Of a stretch of DNA of 64,000 bases, positions 1-10,074 are shown piece after piece. Location of the stretch: the NCBI GenBank assembly GCA_017607445.1, contig JAEVHH010000002.1, forward strand, positions 558,001 to 622,000, written 5' to 3'. Position 1 is the stretch's first letter; each line of letters begins with the position of its first letter. The stretch comes from Histoplasma ohiense (taxonomy: Eukaryota; Ascomycota; Eurotiomycetes; Onygenales; Ajellomycetaceae). The notes below the pieces were generated by a model, which was given only the letters and a program-made list of their open reading frames with translations, was not told the origin of the DNA and made no database searches. The position numbers and the translations under genes were made by a program.

Positions 1-46
1 GTTAGAAACGAACAAATTGACAACCGCGGCTGTTAGAAATACGTAC

Positions 47-797
47 CAACATGTCCAACTTGAGTAAATCCAACAGGCAATTCATCCAATTTTTCGTCCG
101 GAAGTATAGAATCGATGATGTCCTCTACCCATCAAAGGGTGGTTAGCAATGGCAGTCTTTCGTCTCTTTATCAATCACGGTCGAGGACAAACATACTATA
201 AGTGAAATAGTCATAATCAAGCAGCAGGTTGAACGGACGAACTTCCACCGATTTAGCCTCAACTAGTTTCAGGATAGTAGGAGACCACGTCGTCACGTCT
301 ATTTATTGTGGGAACGAACGTTAGCAAGGGATCGATTCCCAAGTCGAAGCCAAAAGACACAAAAAGCTGGCTAAAAGGCGATAAATTGCACACACACCAT
401 CGGCCTTGATACCCTCCCTAAGTAGCAGACATTTTCGACCGTCCTGCTTCCCGTCCTTTCTCCCATACCAGTGATCTGTAACATTTTCTAACGGCCCCTC
501 TCGCGCGGCGCGCACGGGTATAATGCGATTTGCCAGCAACAAGTCCTGACTCTGGAGCAATTCACTTTTTATAGAGCCAATGGATTGTTTGTCGAAAATA
601 GTAGCAGCGGAGAGAGGGACGGTTTTTTTGAAGAACGAGCGGTCGAGGGTCCGCATCATGCGGTTGACCGGTGCGCGGAACATGTCTGATTCGCTGGTGG
701 AGATGGTATTGGCCGCCGTCACGACGGGCGAAAAGTTGTTATGGAAGGGAGAGGAAGAGGATATGGAGAGGGATTGCAAAGCAGCAGCCTCTTCCAT
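47..797 (-). CDS. TRM5: tRNA (guanine-37-N1)-methyltransferase, N-terminal part (gene runs off the window start)
   Basis: Trm5 methylates G37 next to the anticodon of several tRNAs and supports reading-frame maintenance; yeast Trm5 works in cytosol, nucleus and mitochondria. Exons on the minus strand: 398-797, 197-298 and 47-124; the donor at 46-41 (GTACGT) leads to exons outside the window. Phases agree at each junction (1/1, 1/1, ending in phase 1). After about 38 Ser-rich residues, perhaps an organelle-targeting leader, comes the family signature FRAPVNRMMRTLDRSFFKKT. Exon 2 reads TTWSPTILKLVEAKSVEVRP and exon 3 LDELPVGFTQVGHV, all matching the Trm5 N-terminal domain order. The SAM-binding methyltransferase domain is not in view. 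A start at the second Met, 38 codons further in, would remove the leader. Identity is from recalled family motifs, so strong but not searched. Confidence 0.9.
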
Positions 798-1364
798 CTA
801 ATCGTTCTCTTAAACCATGTATGCTGGGTATAAAAGTGACGAGAGGGGGGGCGAAGAGGTAGAAGTTCTTGTGTTTGCGCGGAGAATGGATTTGTAGTTT
901 GCTAGGCCATTATGTGGATATACATACGTAGCAGTTAGGTCGTATAAGCATATATCTAAATTATGTATAAGCGCAATTTCGAGCGACTGTCAACAGCGTT
1001 TGGGTACTAGTATCTAAGATCAGGAGTCTCAGGAGTGGATAAAGATCTTGGAAAAAATTTTAGTTAGGAAATCACGTGGCTTATCTTATCAGCACAGATG
1101 TGTACAGGCATATGAATAATACCAAATATTTATATCAATCCCTATCTCATGTAGTACATACAGAGTATACACAGGCTGTATCCAGAATCGCGACGCTTCC
1201 CCACTCGATAAGGGGGGCGGGGCCAGGGTTATCATCAAATCCATACTAAACTAAACACTAAAAGTGCTGGTATAAATGCAAGTTCGAATTCCAACAGATC
1301 TGCGAATCAGGGGCGACAAAAAAACAGTTTACAGTAAAAATAAATGCACACACGCATCTAAACC
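798..1364. other. intergenic, upstream of TRM5 and downstream of the GRF gene
   Basis: Both flanking genes are on the minus strand. The stretch holds the presumed TRM5 promoter and the 3' end of the next gene. I see no open frame of coding character, no RNA gene and no notable repeat. Confidence 0.6.
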
Positions 1365-2989
1365 CTACCCATCATCCCTCTCCTCCACTCTTTCCAGACT
1401 TTCAAATCTAGCCGAATCCCTACTCAACCTCCCGAGCCTGAACCCTTCCCTCTCCGCCTCCAGCACCGCAATCCTTCCCCTCAGCGTCTGTATCTGCGCA
1501 TCCCTATTCTGAACAGCGGCTCGCGAAACATCCCTTCCATTAATAATTGCCTGCGTATGTAGATATCCCGTGTTTAGCAAAGTAACAAGCTCCCGCTTAG
1601 CGGCGGGGGATAAGGCGATGTCATACTTGGAGAGTACGGCGAGGGTATTGGAAACGATTGAGCGGGTTTTCTGGGGGTTGATTGTTGATGTGGTGGTAGA
1701 CGAAATGATGGATGGGGTGGCAACGGAGGGTATGCTATCGCTGTGTAGTAAGGGTGTGGAGGGGTAGCGGATTGGTGTTGGTGTTGGTGGGGAAGCGAGA
1801 TCGGAGGGGTCCGCTATCGTGGTACGAGGTGGGGTTGTTGCTGTATCTTGTCCGCATGTAAAGATGCTGCATGTTGTTTGTGGCGTCGAGAATCGGGGAA
1901 GGGATGTGGAAGGTGTGAGGTTGGGACGTTGGTGTGAAGCGAATAATCTAGTTGAGGGGACGGGTCCGAAAGGATCATCCAGCCCTGCTGGATCTTTATT
2001 ACGTTCACCATGCGCACTACCATCCCGACAAGTACCACGGGCACCGTCACCCTCGTCCTTGCTCACAAATAAACCCCGTCCATCTCGAAACCACCCAGGG
2101 CTTTTTCGCGGAGTGCTTGGTCGAAATATATCTTGTTCCTGTGTCTGTCGTGAGTTCTCCTGTCTCACAAACTGCTCCACAAAGTTCTCGTCTATATCGT
2201 CATCCCAACCAAACGAGTCATCTTCACCACCTATTTCTTCTTCATCTTCTCTTTTAATAGAAACACCCTCCACCCTACTCTTCTTGCTCGGCGATCCCAG
2301 CTCGCTCACGCTATTTAACCGACAACCATAGCTCTGCTCATAACCATAGCCCTGCTCATAATCACGGCTCCTCTTCTTCGTCCCTGACTTGGGCGTCAGC
2401 AATCCGGTCCTGGTATCGATGGAGGCCTGAGCCAAAGGCCGGGATGGCGTTTTGCTCACAACGCCGCGGCCGATCGTATTCGAAGTGGAATACCCAGTCG
2501 CTCCCACTCCCACTTCCGCTTCCGGACTCTTCAGCACCTTCGCCATGTCACGTTCCCTAATCACCGCCTCCTCCCCCCACAAGAAGAAATTGCACCGTTT
2601 TCCCTGCGGCTTTGAACATGTGTAGACTGCAATTTTTTTTTTAATTAGTCACAGGGCACCACAGCATATCAGCATTCATTACATCCTTCAGTGACTTGAC
2701 AAGGGTTCTCAGCACGAAATCAAAAAGGTAGAACCCAATATTGTAAGACATGGGGGAATGTCGAATAGGACTTACACCAGCGCCCGTGATTCTTCCCTCC
2801 ATTTTTCGTCTGAAAGTGGTCGGCCCGCCGGCGCGGCTCACAGTTGCAATGCCATTTGCCGTTGGCAAATAGGCCGTGGAGCGGGACGGCGGTGGAGCGA
2901 CTGGGGAGACTTCGCGGGGTGGAGGTGGGCGGGTTATTCCTATCTCGAGTTGATGGGGTACTGGGTAAGGGGTCATGACGGGAGAACAT
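1365..2989 (-). CDS. GRF-type zinc-finger protein with C-terminal coiled coil
   Basis: Two exons, 2776-2989 and 1365-2626, give 491 residues. The intron (2627-2775) splits the zinc finger: exon 1 ends in KNGGKNHGRW plus one base and exon 2 resumes with FYTC and then KRCNFFLWGEE. The joined sequence has the GRF layout: C48-x-C50, the Gly-Arg-Trp core at 69-71, C75 and C83 before an aromatic FFLW. GRF fingers bind single-stranded DNA or RNA in proteins such as APE2, NEIL3 and TOP3A. The rest is mostly low-complexity and polar, with acidic stretches (EEEIGGEDDSFGWDDDID), and ends with a conserved-looking helical region and a short coiled coil (AQIQTLRGRIAVLEAEREG). No nuclease or helicase domain is seen, so it is probably an adaptor in nucleic-acid metabolism. 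This is inference; I cannot name an orthologue. Confidence 0.82.
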
Positions 2990-4330
2990 TTCATGTTCAT
3001 GCGATTCCTGTTGAGAGGAGCCGGGATCAAATCAAGGTCTCTTTGGCTCGTAACGTCATGTAGCAGGGAGGTGGAGTAAGAACGGGGAATGGTTGTCCCA
3101 AAGGTTTGATGAATTATCCGTTATCCCCATTAATACGCAAGTGTTGCCATCATCAACAACCATGAACTAGATTAAAACAATGAGGATGAAAAATTGAATT
3201 ATCCCGAATTCATGTTTCTTGGCTGGTGTGGTCGCCATGGGAACGACTCATCGACGAGCGAGATCAAATTAAGGTTATTTTAGTTTAACTCTAAAGGAGC
3301 CGCATGCGAAAATCGGTCTTGGCGACACGCTAAGAATGAGCACCGAAAAGATCTCGAAAAGATCTCGAAAAGATCTCGAAAAGATCTCGAAAAGATCCAG
3401 TTGATACATCATCCCTCCTTAGAAAAGAGGAAAAGAAATCCAATCCCACACTGCCATAGAACAACAAAGGTAGTGATTGAAGGACGTCCTGAAGTCGCCC
3501 TCAAGGATATATATTGGGAAAGATTTCTAAACAAAAATATATATGCCTCCGGAACAAAGTTCACAGGGAATCAAGGGGCTGAAAAACCGAGCAAAAAAAG
3601 AGTGAACGACTAAATTGTTGTTTTATCAAAAAAGGGCGTGGAGTAACAGGCGAAAAAAAATTCAGGAATTGAAAAGAGTCAAGGAAAAAAGGTGGGGGGA
3701 AACAACGACAGAACGAAAAGGGACCCAAAACTAAGAAGAAGTAAATAAGGTCTTTGATTGTTAAGAATCCAAACGAAAATGGCTCAGACTCCCACAGTAA
3801 AGGGCATAAAAGGGAATAATCCAGAGGGAAAAAAAAAAAAAATTGAGGCAAAATCCCATTTAAGCCTATGTGTATGGATCAATATGTATGGGACGAAGAA
3901 AGAATAAGAGGGTAACACCATCCCGTCACGCCATCGACACCTCGCTTCAACAGAACGAACACTGTACACCTGCACGTAGTAGAGTAACTAGCCCAAACAC
4001 CCACCTAAAACTGATGGGGTAAAATAAAAGTGAAAATAAAAGAAAAAATGAAAGGGCATTTAAAGTGAGAAATATAAGGATAATAATGATAATAATAAAC
4101 AACACTTGGGATCCAACCCAGGGATCTATCACGGTTGGCGTTGCCAATGGCTCATAATCCAAGAGAGAAAAAGATCGAGGAACGAAAGATAAAAACTAAT
4201 AGAACACGGAGTCTACCCAAAATCCTAACCCAATTATTGAGGGGGAAAACAAAGAAAGAAAGGAAGCCCTATTTCCAAAAAGGGAAAAGAATATATATAT
4301 ATTAAAAAAAACCCCCACACACCCCTCCTC
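2990..4330. other. intergenic with an 11-bp tandem repeat
   Basis: This separates the 5' end of the GRF gene from the 3' end of the PX-domain gene. It is A-rich on the plus strand from about 3540 to 4310, with many homopolymer runs, consistent with a U-rich 3' UTR read on the minus strand. The only clear structure is the five-unit tandem repeat at 3344-3398, listed separately. The small open frames here are A/T-rich and look fortuitous. Confidence 0.6.
3344..3398. repeat. tandem repeat, 11-bp unit x5
   Basis: Five head-to-tail copies of CGAAAAGATCT; the last copy ends in CC in place of CT. Four copies are identical. Each unit has an A4 tract followed by AGATCT, so the array puts an A-tract about once per helical turn. 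It lies about 350 bp upstream of the GRF gene start. Confidence 0.95.
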
Positions 4331-7300
4331 TCAATCCGCAAGCACAGTCCTCACCATCGCCCCAAATGACTCTCTCATCTTCAAAATCTCCCTGATCTCT
4401 GGCTTGACAGGCTCGCCCGCCGTGCGACGCAGGCGCGCCTGGCGCTTCGAGCGACGCTTGCGCTCGACAGAGATGGGGTCGAGATCATCTTCGGCCGAGT
4501 CTTCGTCGGAGGAGTGCGAGGCCATGTCGTCGATCGCGAGGTCTTCGAGATCGGCCTGATTTCGTATTTGATTTGTTAATAATGGTTTCTTTCTTATCTT
4601 TTCTTTGTTTTATGTTCCCGCGACGAAAGGATACCAACAACAGGAATTGGGCATGGTATACAAAACAAAATTGTCTTGACTCACCTCATCCAGCCCAAAA
4701 TCACTCCCCCTAAAAGTCGCACTGCCCGGCATCTCCGAATCCGCTCCCGTCCCAGACCCTTCCGCAGCCATCTTTTGCCGCGTCTTATCGTGGTGCCACT
4801 TCTTGCGATCCGCATGCCACTTGACCAGCGAGTCAATCTCCTTCATCGCTAACTCAGGGTCAATCTGGCCCACAGCCACCGCTCCACGGAACAGCGCGTT
4901 CATGTCCAGCTTGCCGCCGCTGCGCGGCCCATGACGGAGGAAGTGCAGGATGTCCTCCAGCCAGCCCATGAGGGCGTCGAAGAGGCCGTTGTCGTGCAGG
5001 TGGACCTCGTGGACGAATTTGTAGAAGCTGTGCTGGTGGCGGGCACAGAGGTCGATGAAGGCCTGGACAGTCTGGTTGGGGTCTGCGGAAACGTCTTGGC
5101 GCTGCGCGCTCTCGATGACAGCGATGGCGTCATCGGCGAACTCAGCGAAGTCGGTTATGCTGCTGTAAACGTTTGCAGATTTGTAGACACGGACGAGGGG
5201 TTCGTAGAAGATTGTGAACAGGTCGCGGAAGAGTTGGAGGGTGACGGGCTGTGAGTCGTTAGTACCACTTGTCTTTTCGAAGGTTGGTCGCAGGATCAAT
5301 TATATATTTAAATATATATTATTATTTTTTCCATACCTCTTCGATAACGCTCAACATCATGGCCTTGTCTCGCTGACGTGTTAAAAGTTTCAACAGCTGC
5401 TTCAGATACGCAAACCAATGCGCACCCTGCTGCATCTGCATATCAACCTGCAGGTGAAAACATTAGCAGCTGCCAAGAAGGGAAAAAAAAAATAAGTAAC
5501 AGTAAAGAATCGCAAACCCACATTCTCAACCGTGTTAACCCACGCAACATAGGAATTAAAAACCTTCTCAATCTGCGCTGGACTAAGCTCGGGCTCGATA
5601 TACTCCGACCTCAAAATCGCAACCACAATATCGACATCCTCCTCCTTTGCCTCACGCCTCAGCTCATCCTTCACCTGTTCGTCGGCTGCCGTGAACACCC
5701 GCAACTTGTTGACAAGGACAGGGTCTTCGATCTTGGCACTGAGCGTGTCTATGGAGCGCTGGAATGTCTTGATGCCGTCGTGGATAGCGAGAGAGAAAAT
5801 GCGCTGGAGTAGCGAGCGGGAGCCGAAGGGCTGGGCGAGGAACAGGTCTAGAACGCCGGACATGACAGCGGCGGGGTTCGCGATGCGAATTACGTTTTTC
5901 ATGATGGTGTAGGGCACTAAGGAGTGGATGCGTTTTGCTTGGGCGAATAGTTCGGGGGAGTTGTCTTCCGCCAGGAAGAGGTGATATATCGTCGCGGCAA
6001 CCCTGGACAGGGGGAAATTAGTGTCCACCTAAAAAATGTAAGAATATAAGATCTTTGTATAACATACTCAATGCGCAGCCATTCTGCAAACTTTTGATAT
6101 TGAGGACTCAACTCTTCAACAGAGTTCTTCACGCGGATCTCATGGAATAATTTCGTCAAGCCATCTTAATTCGTAAAAGAAAAACAAAAACCGGAAAATA
6201 GTTAGCCAAAAAAAAAAAAAAAAAATCCTTACTACTATGTAGAGTGTGGAGGATCCAGAGCAGCCAGAATAGCCAGGCCAAACACTTACTATTCTCGACG
6301 ATATCCTGTCGAAATTGCTCCATATAAACATCCAGCTCCTGCGCTCTTTTCCTTGCAATCTCATAAAACTGTCTCTGCTCCTCAACCCGCTTCGCATCTA
6401 AATCCTTCCTACGCTGGATATCCATAAGCTCCTCCTCGTTCAACGTGATCGGGTCAGCTGTGAGGAACTCCTCCAGTGCCTTGGATTCCGCGATCCGCGG
6501 GTTCTGCAGTAAGGTGCGCAGGAACGCGCGGAGGGATACTCTCTGGTTTTCACGGTACAAGGAGACCGTAACCTCTGTCTTGAGGTCACCTGTCGAAGGA
6601 CGTGGGGTGACCGTCGCTGACTTCAGCTTTTTGGAGACCGATGAACGGGAGGAGGAACGATGGTGGTCCGCGTTGTTGACGGTGAGAGTCCGAGAGGAGC
6701 GGGAGTCGTCGGCGAAATTGGCATCTTGAGTTGAGACGGAGGAGACGGACGACGCATCATCGTCTCCGCCTCCGAGGATGGTGGAGGAAACAGAGCCTTT
6801 GTTCTTCCTTGGTAGCGGTGGGAGGATTTTCCCGGGCATCTCGGTACGAAGGCGTTTATGGAGCTTGGCGAACTCGCCGAACCGTCGACCGACGTAGCGA
6901 TCAGGCTTGCCGTGTTGTTTCACTCTAAGGATGAATTCCTATAACCAGGCGTGGACTGAATAAGCATTGATTCAATATATTTATAATATTGTGAATACAG
7001 AGAAACGAAGGGAGGATGCCTTCTAGCGCAAACATACCGCATGCTGGTGGTACCTAACTGTCCGCTTAACCAATGTCGTCCGGGCGCCAGCAACATTTAC
7101 ATCCCATCCGTGTATGGCATGGCCCTCGGGGATATTGACGAGCAACCCTTGTTCATTAGCACTGCGATCCACCACCTCCATTTCCGAGAAGCGGATACGT
7201 TCTTCATAGCCGGACGCGGTGGGGATGCCGGAGACCATCATGAGCTCGACCAGCTTCTCACACTTCAGCGCCAGCTTGCGCCGCTTCGTTTCTTCGTGCC

Positions 7301-7433
7301 GGTCTTCGCTGGAGGATATGTGTTTGTTCGCGAAGGACTCGAGGAACTTTTGTGTTTATGACACACCACAAACATTAGCGTACGTCACTTCAATATATGG
7401 TAATAATAGAGTAATGGAGTGAACTAATGATAA

Positions 7434-7472
<39 letters not shown>

Positions 7473-7957
7473 AAATTCATACAGTCTGAAGCTTATCCTG
7501 CCAAAATTCTTTCTCCTTGGCCTGATCCAGGAACGGGAACTTGCGCACATGCTGGACGAATATGAACCTGAGAATGGGCAGCTCTGAATCAATGGGTGCT
7601 ATCTCTCCAAGATCCGACTTGAAGGGGGCCCCGAAACGGCGGAGGGCCGTGGGGGAGTTGAGTTCTGCAATCTCCGCGCGGACTTGCAGCGATATCAATT
7701 CGCGCTTGAGGTCTGTTTTCCGACCATGTGAGATTTTGATCGAGTGAGGTCGGTTAGCTTTTGGCCATCCCGCAGAGAGCCCAAAAACATTTAAGCAGTG
7801 AAAAGGAACAACAGAAACGAAGGAGAACAATGTCGGAGTGTGTTGACCAGTAGCTTGGCGGGGTAATCGGAGTATGTGACGTACAGTGTTCCTGTTTGCC
7901 GGTCAAGATCTGGCCGGGGGGAGGTGCAGGCGCTGGAGTAGGAGTGCCATTTTCCAT
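4331..7957 (-). CDS. PXB-PX-DUF3818 phosphoinositide-binding protein (yeast YPR097w type)
   Basis: Nine exons give 912 residues: 7885-7957, 7483-7712, 7038-7346, 6290-6938, 6068-6164, 5522-6002, 5337-5447, 4685-5248 and 4331-4555. All junction phases agree, and several introns have clear CTAAC/CTAAT branch sites. Domain order: a PX-associated (PXB) domain from about residue 25 (YLKRELISLQ), the PX domain with RRFGEFAKLHKRL and the Pro-rich loop GKILPPLPRKNKG at about 220-250, a Ser-rich spacer, a charged helical segment, then a long DUF3818-type helical region at about 430-835. The C-terminus is acidic then basic. This order matches the fungal family of S. cerevisiae YPR097w, a PX protein linked to membranes and lipid handling. 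PX domains bind PI3P or other phosphoinositides. The exact role is unknown. The donor of intron 6 (GTGGGT) is weak but gives a continuous frame. Confidence 0.88.
7431..7474. repeat. tetranucleotide microsatellite (AAAT)n in an intron
   Basis: About ten units of ATAA/AAAT lie inside the second intron (7347-7482) of the PX-domain gene. They account for about a third of that intron. Confidence 0.9.
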
Positions 7958-10074
7958 ATTCCTAGCGCTCGATAACGAGGTGAGTCGTAGGGAGTGAGGA
8001 ATGGGTTGTTAAATTTTTGCGTGTGGTTGGAGAGACGGAGGTTGAAAAGGTGATCAGCAAGGGAAATTAAACTTGTTAGTTCAGCCAGCTAGTGTGCGAC
8101 TCGGGGGGCACACTCGCACACCACACACAAGGGGAATCTAAAGGATGACGGAGGGATAATGAATCCAATGTATTTCTATAAAGGAGCGTCGTGGTGGGGG
8201 GGGGTGCATTATAAGCAAGAAGAAGGAAGAATACAACCACAATGACAGCCAATGCTGCGATGGAGATGGTTGGTGGAGATGGTTGGTGATGGTGATTGGT
8301 GATGAGTCCTGCGTTTTGGGGCTGGAGCCTGCCAAGCCTCGAGCCTCCCCAGCACTGGCCCAAGCAGGCCCAAGCAGGCCCAAGCAGGCCCGTATCGTAG
8401 CACACATCCACCAGAGAGTACGGAGGGCTATTATTTGCTATGATGCAGTGATTTAGCGGCATGTAACTCGAAGTAATTGGTCTTCGACTGCTTGCTCCAA
8501 CAGACACCAGACACCCGAACAACGTCGCCTCAGCAGCTTGCCCTGGTTAGCTCCGTCGTTGCGCAGGCTCTCCACGCGCACTCTCTCTTATGAACCACCG
8601 GCCACCCTGTAGGTTACCGACTGCCGGTGCCTAGACCGCAATGACGTAAGGTATTATAGTTCACTACAGACCCCTGCTGGTAGTACGAGTACGCGTACGG
8701 ACAGCTACGCGTACAGCCAGCCCACACAGAACATGCAGTTCTTGTTTGAGGATTTCATCTCCACGAGTAATATATATATATATATATGTACGGAGTACTG
8801 TATATGTATTGATCCATCTCGAGAGTACGGAGAGTATGCATCAATGTAATCACACCCATCCCATTGCCCCATCACCTCATGCTTTTGAGAACTCACTCTT
8901 TTCTGCCATCGATTCTACCAGTATATGGGAGGGAAATACATTTCTAAGGAGACTGTTTGTGGTTTGATAGAAGTGTAAAAGAGGTATGAACAGCTTCAAT
9001 TTTCAAAAAGAGATTCTTATGTTCAGTAGAAGTGGTGTCAATCTGCCTCCGGACTTTCTAATTTTCCGGACACACTATCTATTTCTCATCTAAGACTGCA
9101 GCTCCCCTTGGGTTGGAGATTCAGTGGATTTCTTTTCAGAAGAATGATATGGATGCGATGAGAATTTCGGAATGGATTGGTGGGCGATAAATGCCTGGTT
9201 TCCCACGAGCGGAAGTGTTAGGCTGTGTACCGGGTCAATATTTCTCCAAGTGGTTAAAGAGAGTTGTCGTGTCGTCTTCCCAGACACATCTTCTTTTGCT
9301 ACGGAGCGGCGAGGGAGCAGGCTAAACCCGAAACGGAAGACGCCAAACCTGAACAGGCGACGCTAGGGCGAAGCGGGAGGGCGCCAGACCGCAACGGGGC
9401 AAGGGCGGCCAGAGGGCGCAGAAGCGGCCGGCGCGACGCAAGACCGAAATTATACTGATAATAATATAAATAAAATAACTTCCCCCTTTTTCTTTTCACA
9501 TCTCACCATTTAAACCCATGAACTAACCTGACGGGAGAGAGAGGGAAGGGTAGGAAGGGGCAATGCTGTATATTCGATCGGAATCTTCGTATGGCAGGGT
9601 AAAACAATACATAATGGAATGTGTTTGAACAACAATCAAATCTTTTTACAACACATAAAAATCTGAACAAAATATCGTGAATTTGAAAGGGGAGCTTCTT
9701 GGAGAGGTGAGGTGCGGGGGCATCGCATACATTCAGTTGAGAGGGATCACAAACTAGGGAAGGGATAAATATAATCAAGGAAAAACAGAAAAACAATTGC
9801 AATTATGAATGGAAAAGGGGAAAGAAAAAAAAGTTTAAAAAAAAAAAAAGGAGAGGGGGGGAAGGGGGTGAGGAGCGTCGTAATTAATTGCAACAGGATC
9901 AGAAAGCCGTGGGTAGAGAAATCAGATGGAATGGAGAGAATAAAACACTTCAACTAAGATGATAAATTTGAGAAGAAAAAATAAAATAGAATAAAAAAGC
10001 CTGTTCTGTCCGCTCTTCATCCTATTGCCTTCGAAGCTCGCCGAAATCTAAAACCCAAACACTAAAACTACCAT
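7958..10074. other. intergenic: PX-gene promoter and 3' side of the C2H2 gene
   Basis: The left part (to about 8700) is the presumed PX-gene upstream region. It has a doubled 13-bp GA/GT-rich unit at 8262-8287 and a 10-bp repeat at 8361-8390. A (TA)n run lies near 8770-8788. A GC- and purine-rich island is at about 9300-9450. From about 9500 to 10050 the plus strand is A-rich, as expected for a minus-strand 3' UTR. No convincing coding frame or RNA gene was found. Confidence 0.55.
8361..8390. repeat. tandem repeat, 10-bp unit x3
   Basis: Three perfect copies of CAAGCAGGCC, preceded at 8351-8360 by a diverged copy (AGCACTGGCC). Located about 400 bp upstream of the PX-domain gene start. Confidence 0.95.

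Noticed and set aside
321..797. Open frame of 158 codons taken as one exon
   Set aside because: Its first 133 codons are real TRM5 exon 1, but the rest reads through the GTGTGT donor at 397-396 into intron 1, so the full frame is not a protein.
580..862. Plus-strand frames opposite TRM5
   Set aside because: They overlap the TRM5 exon antisense and have no family resemblance.
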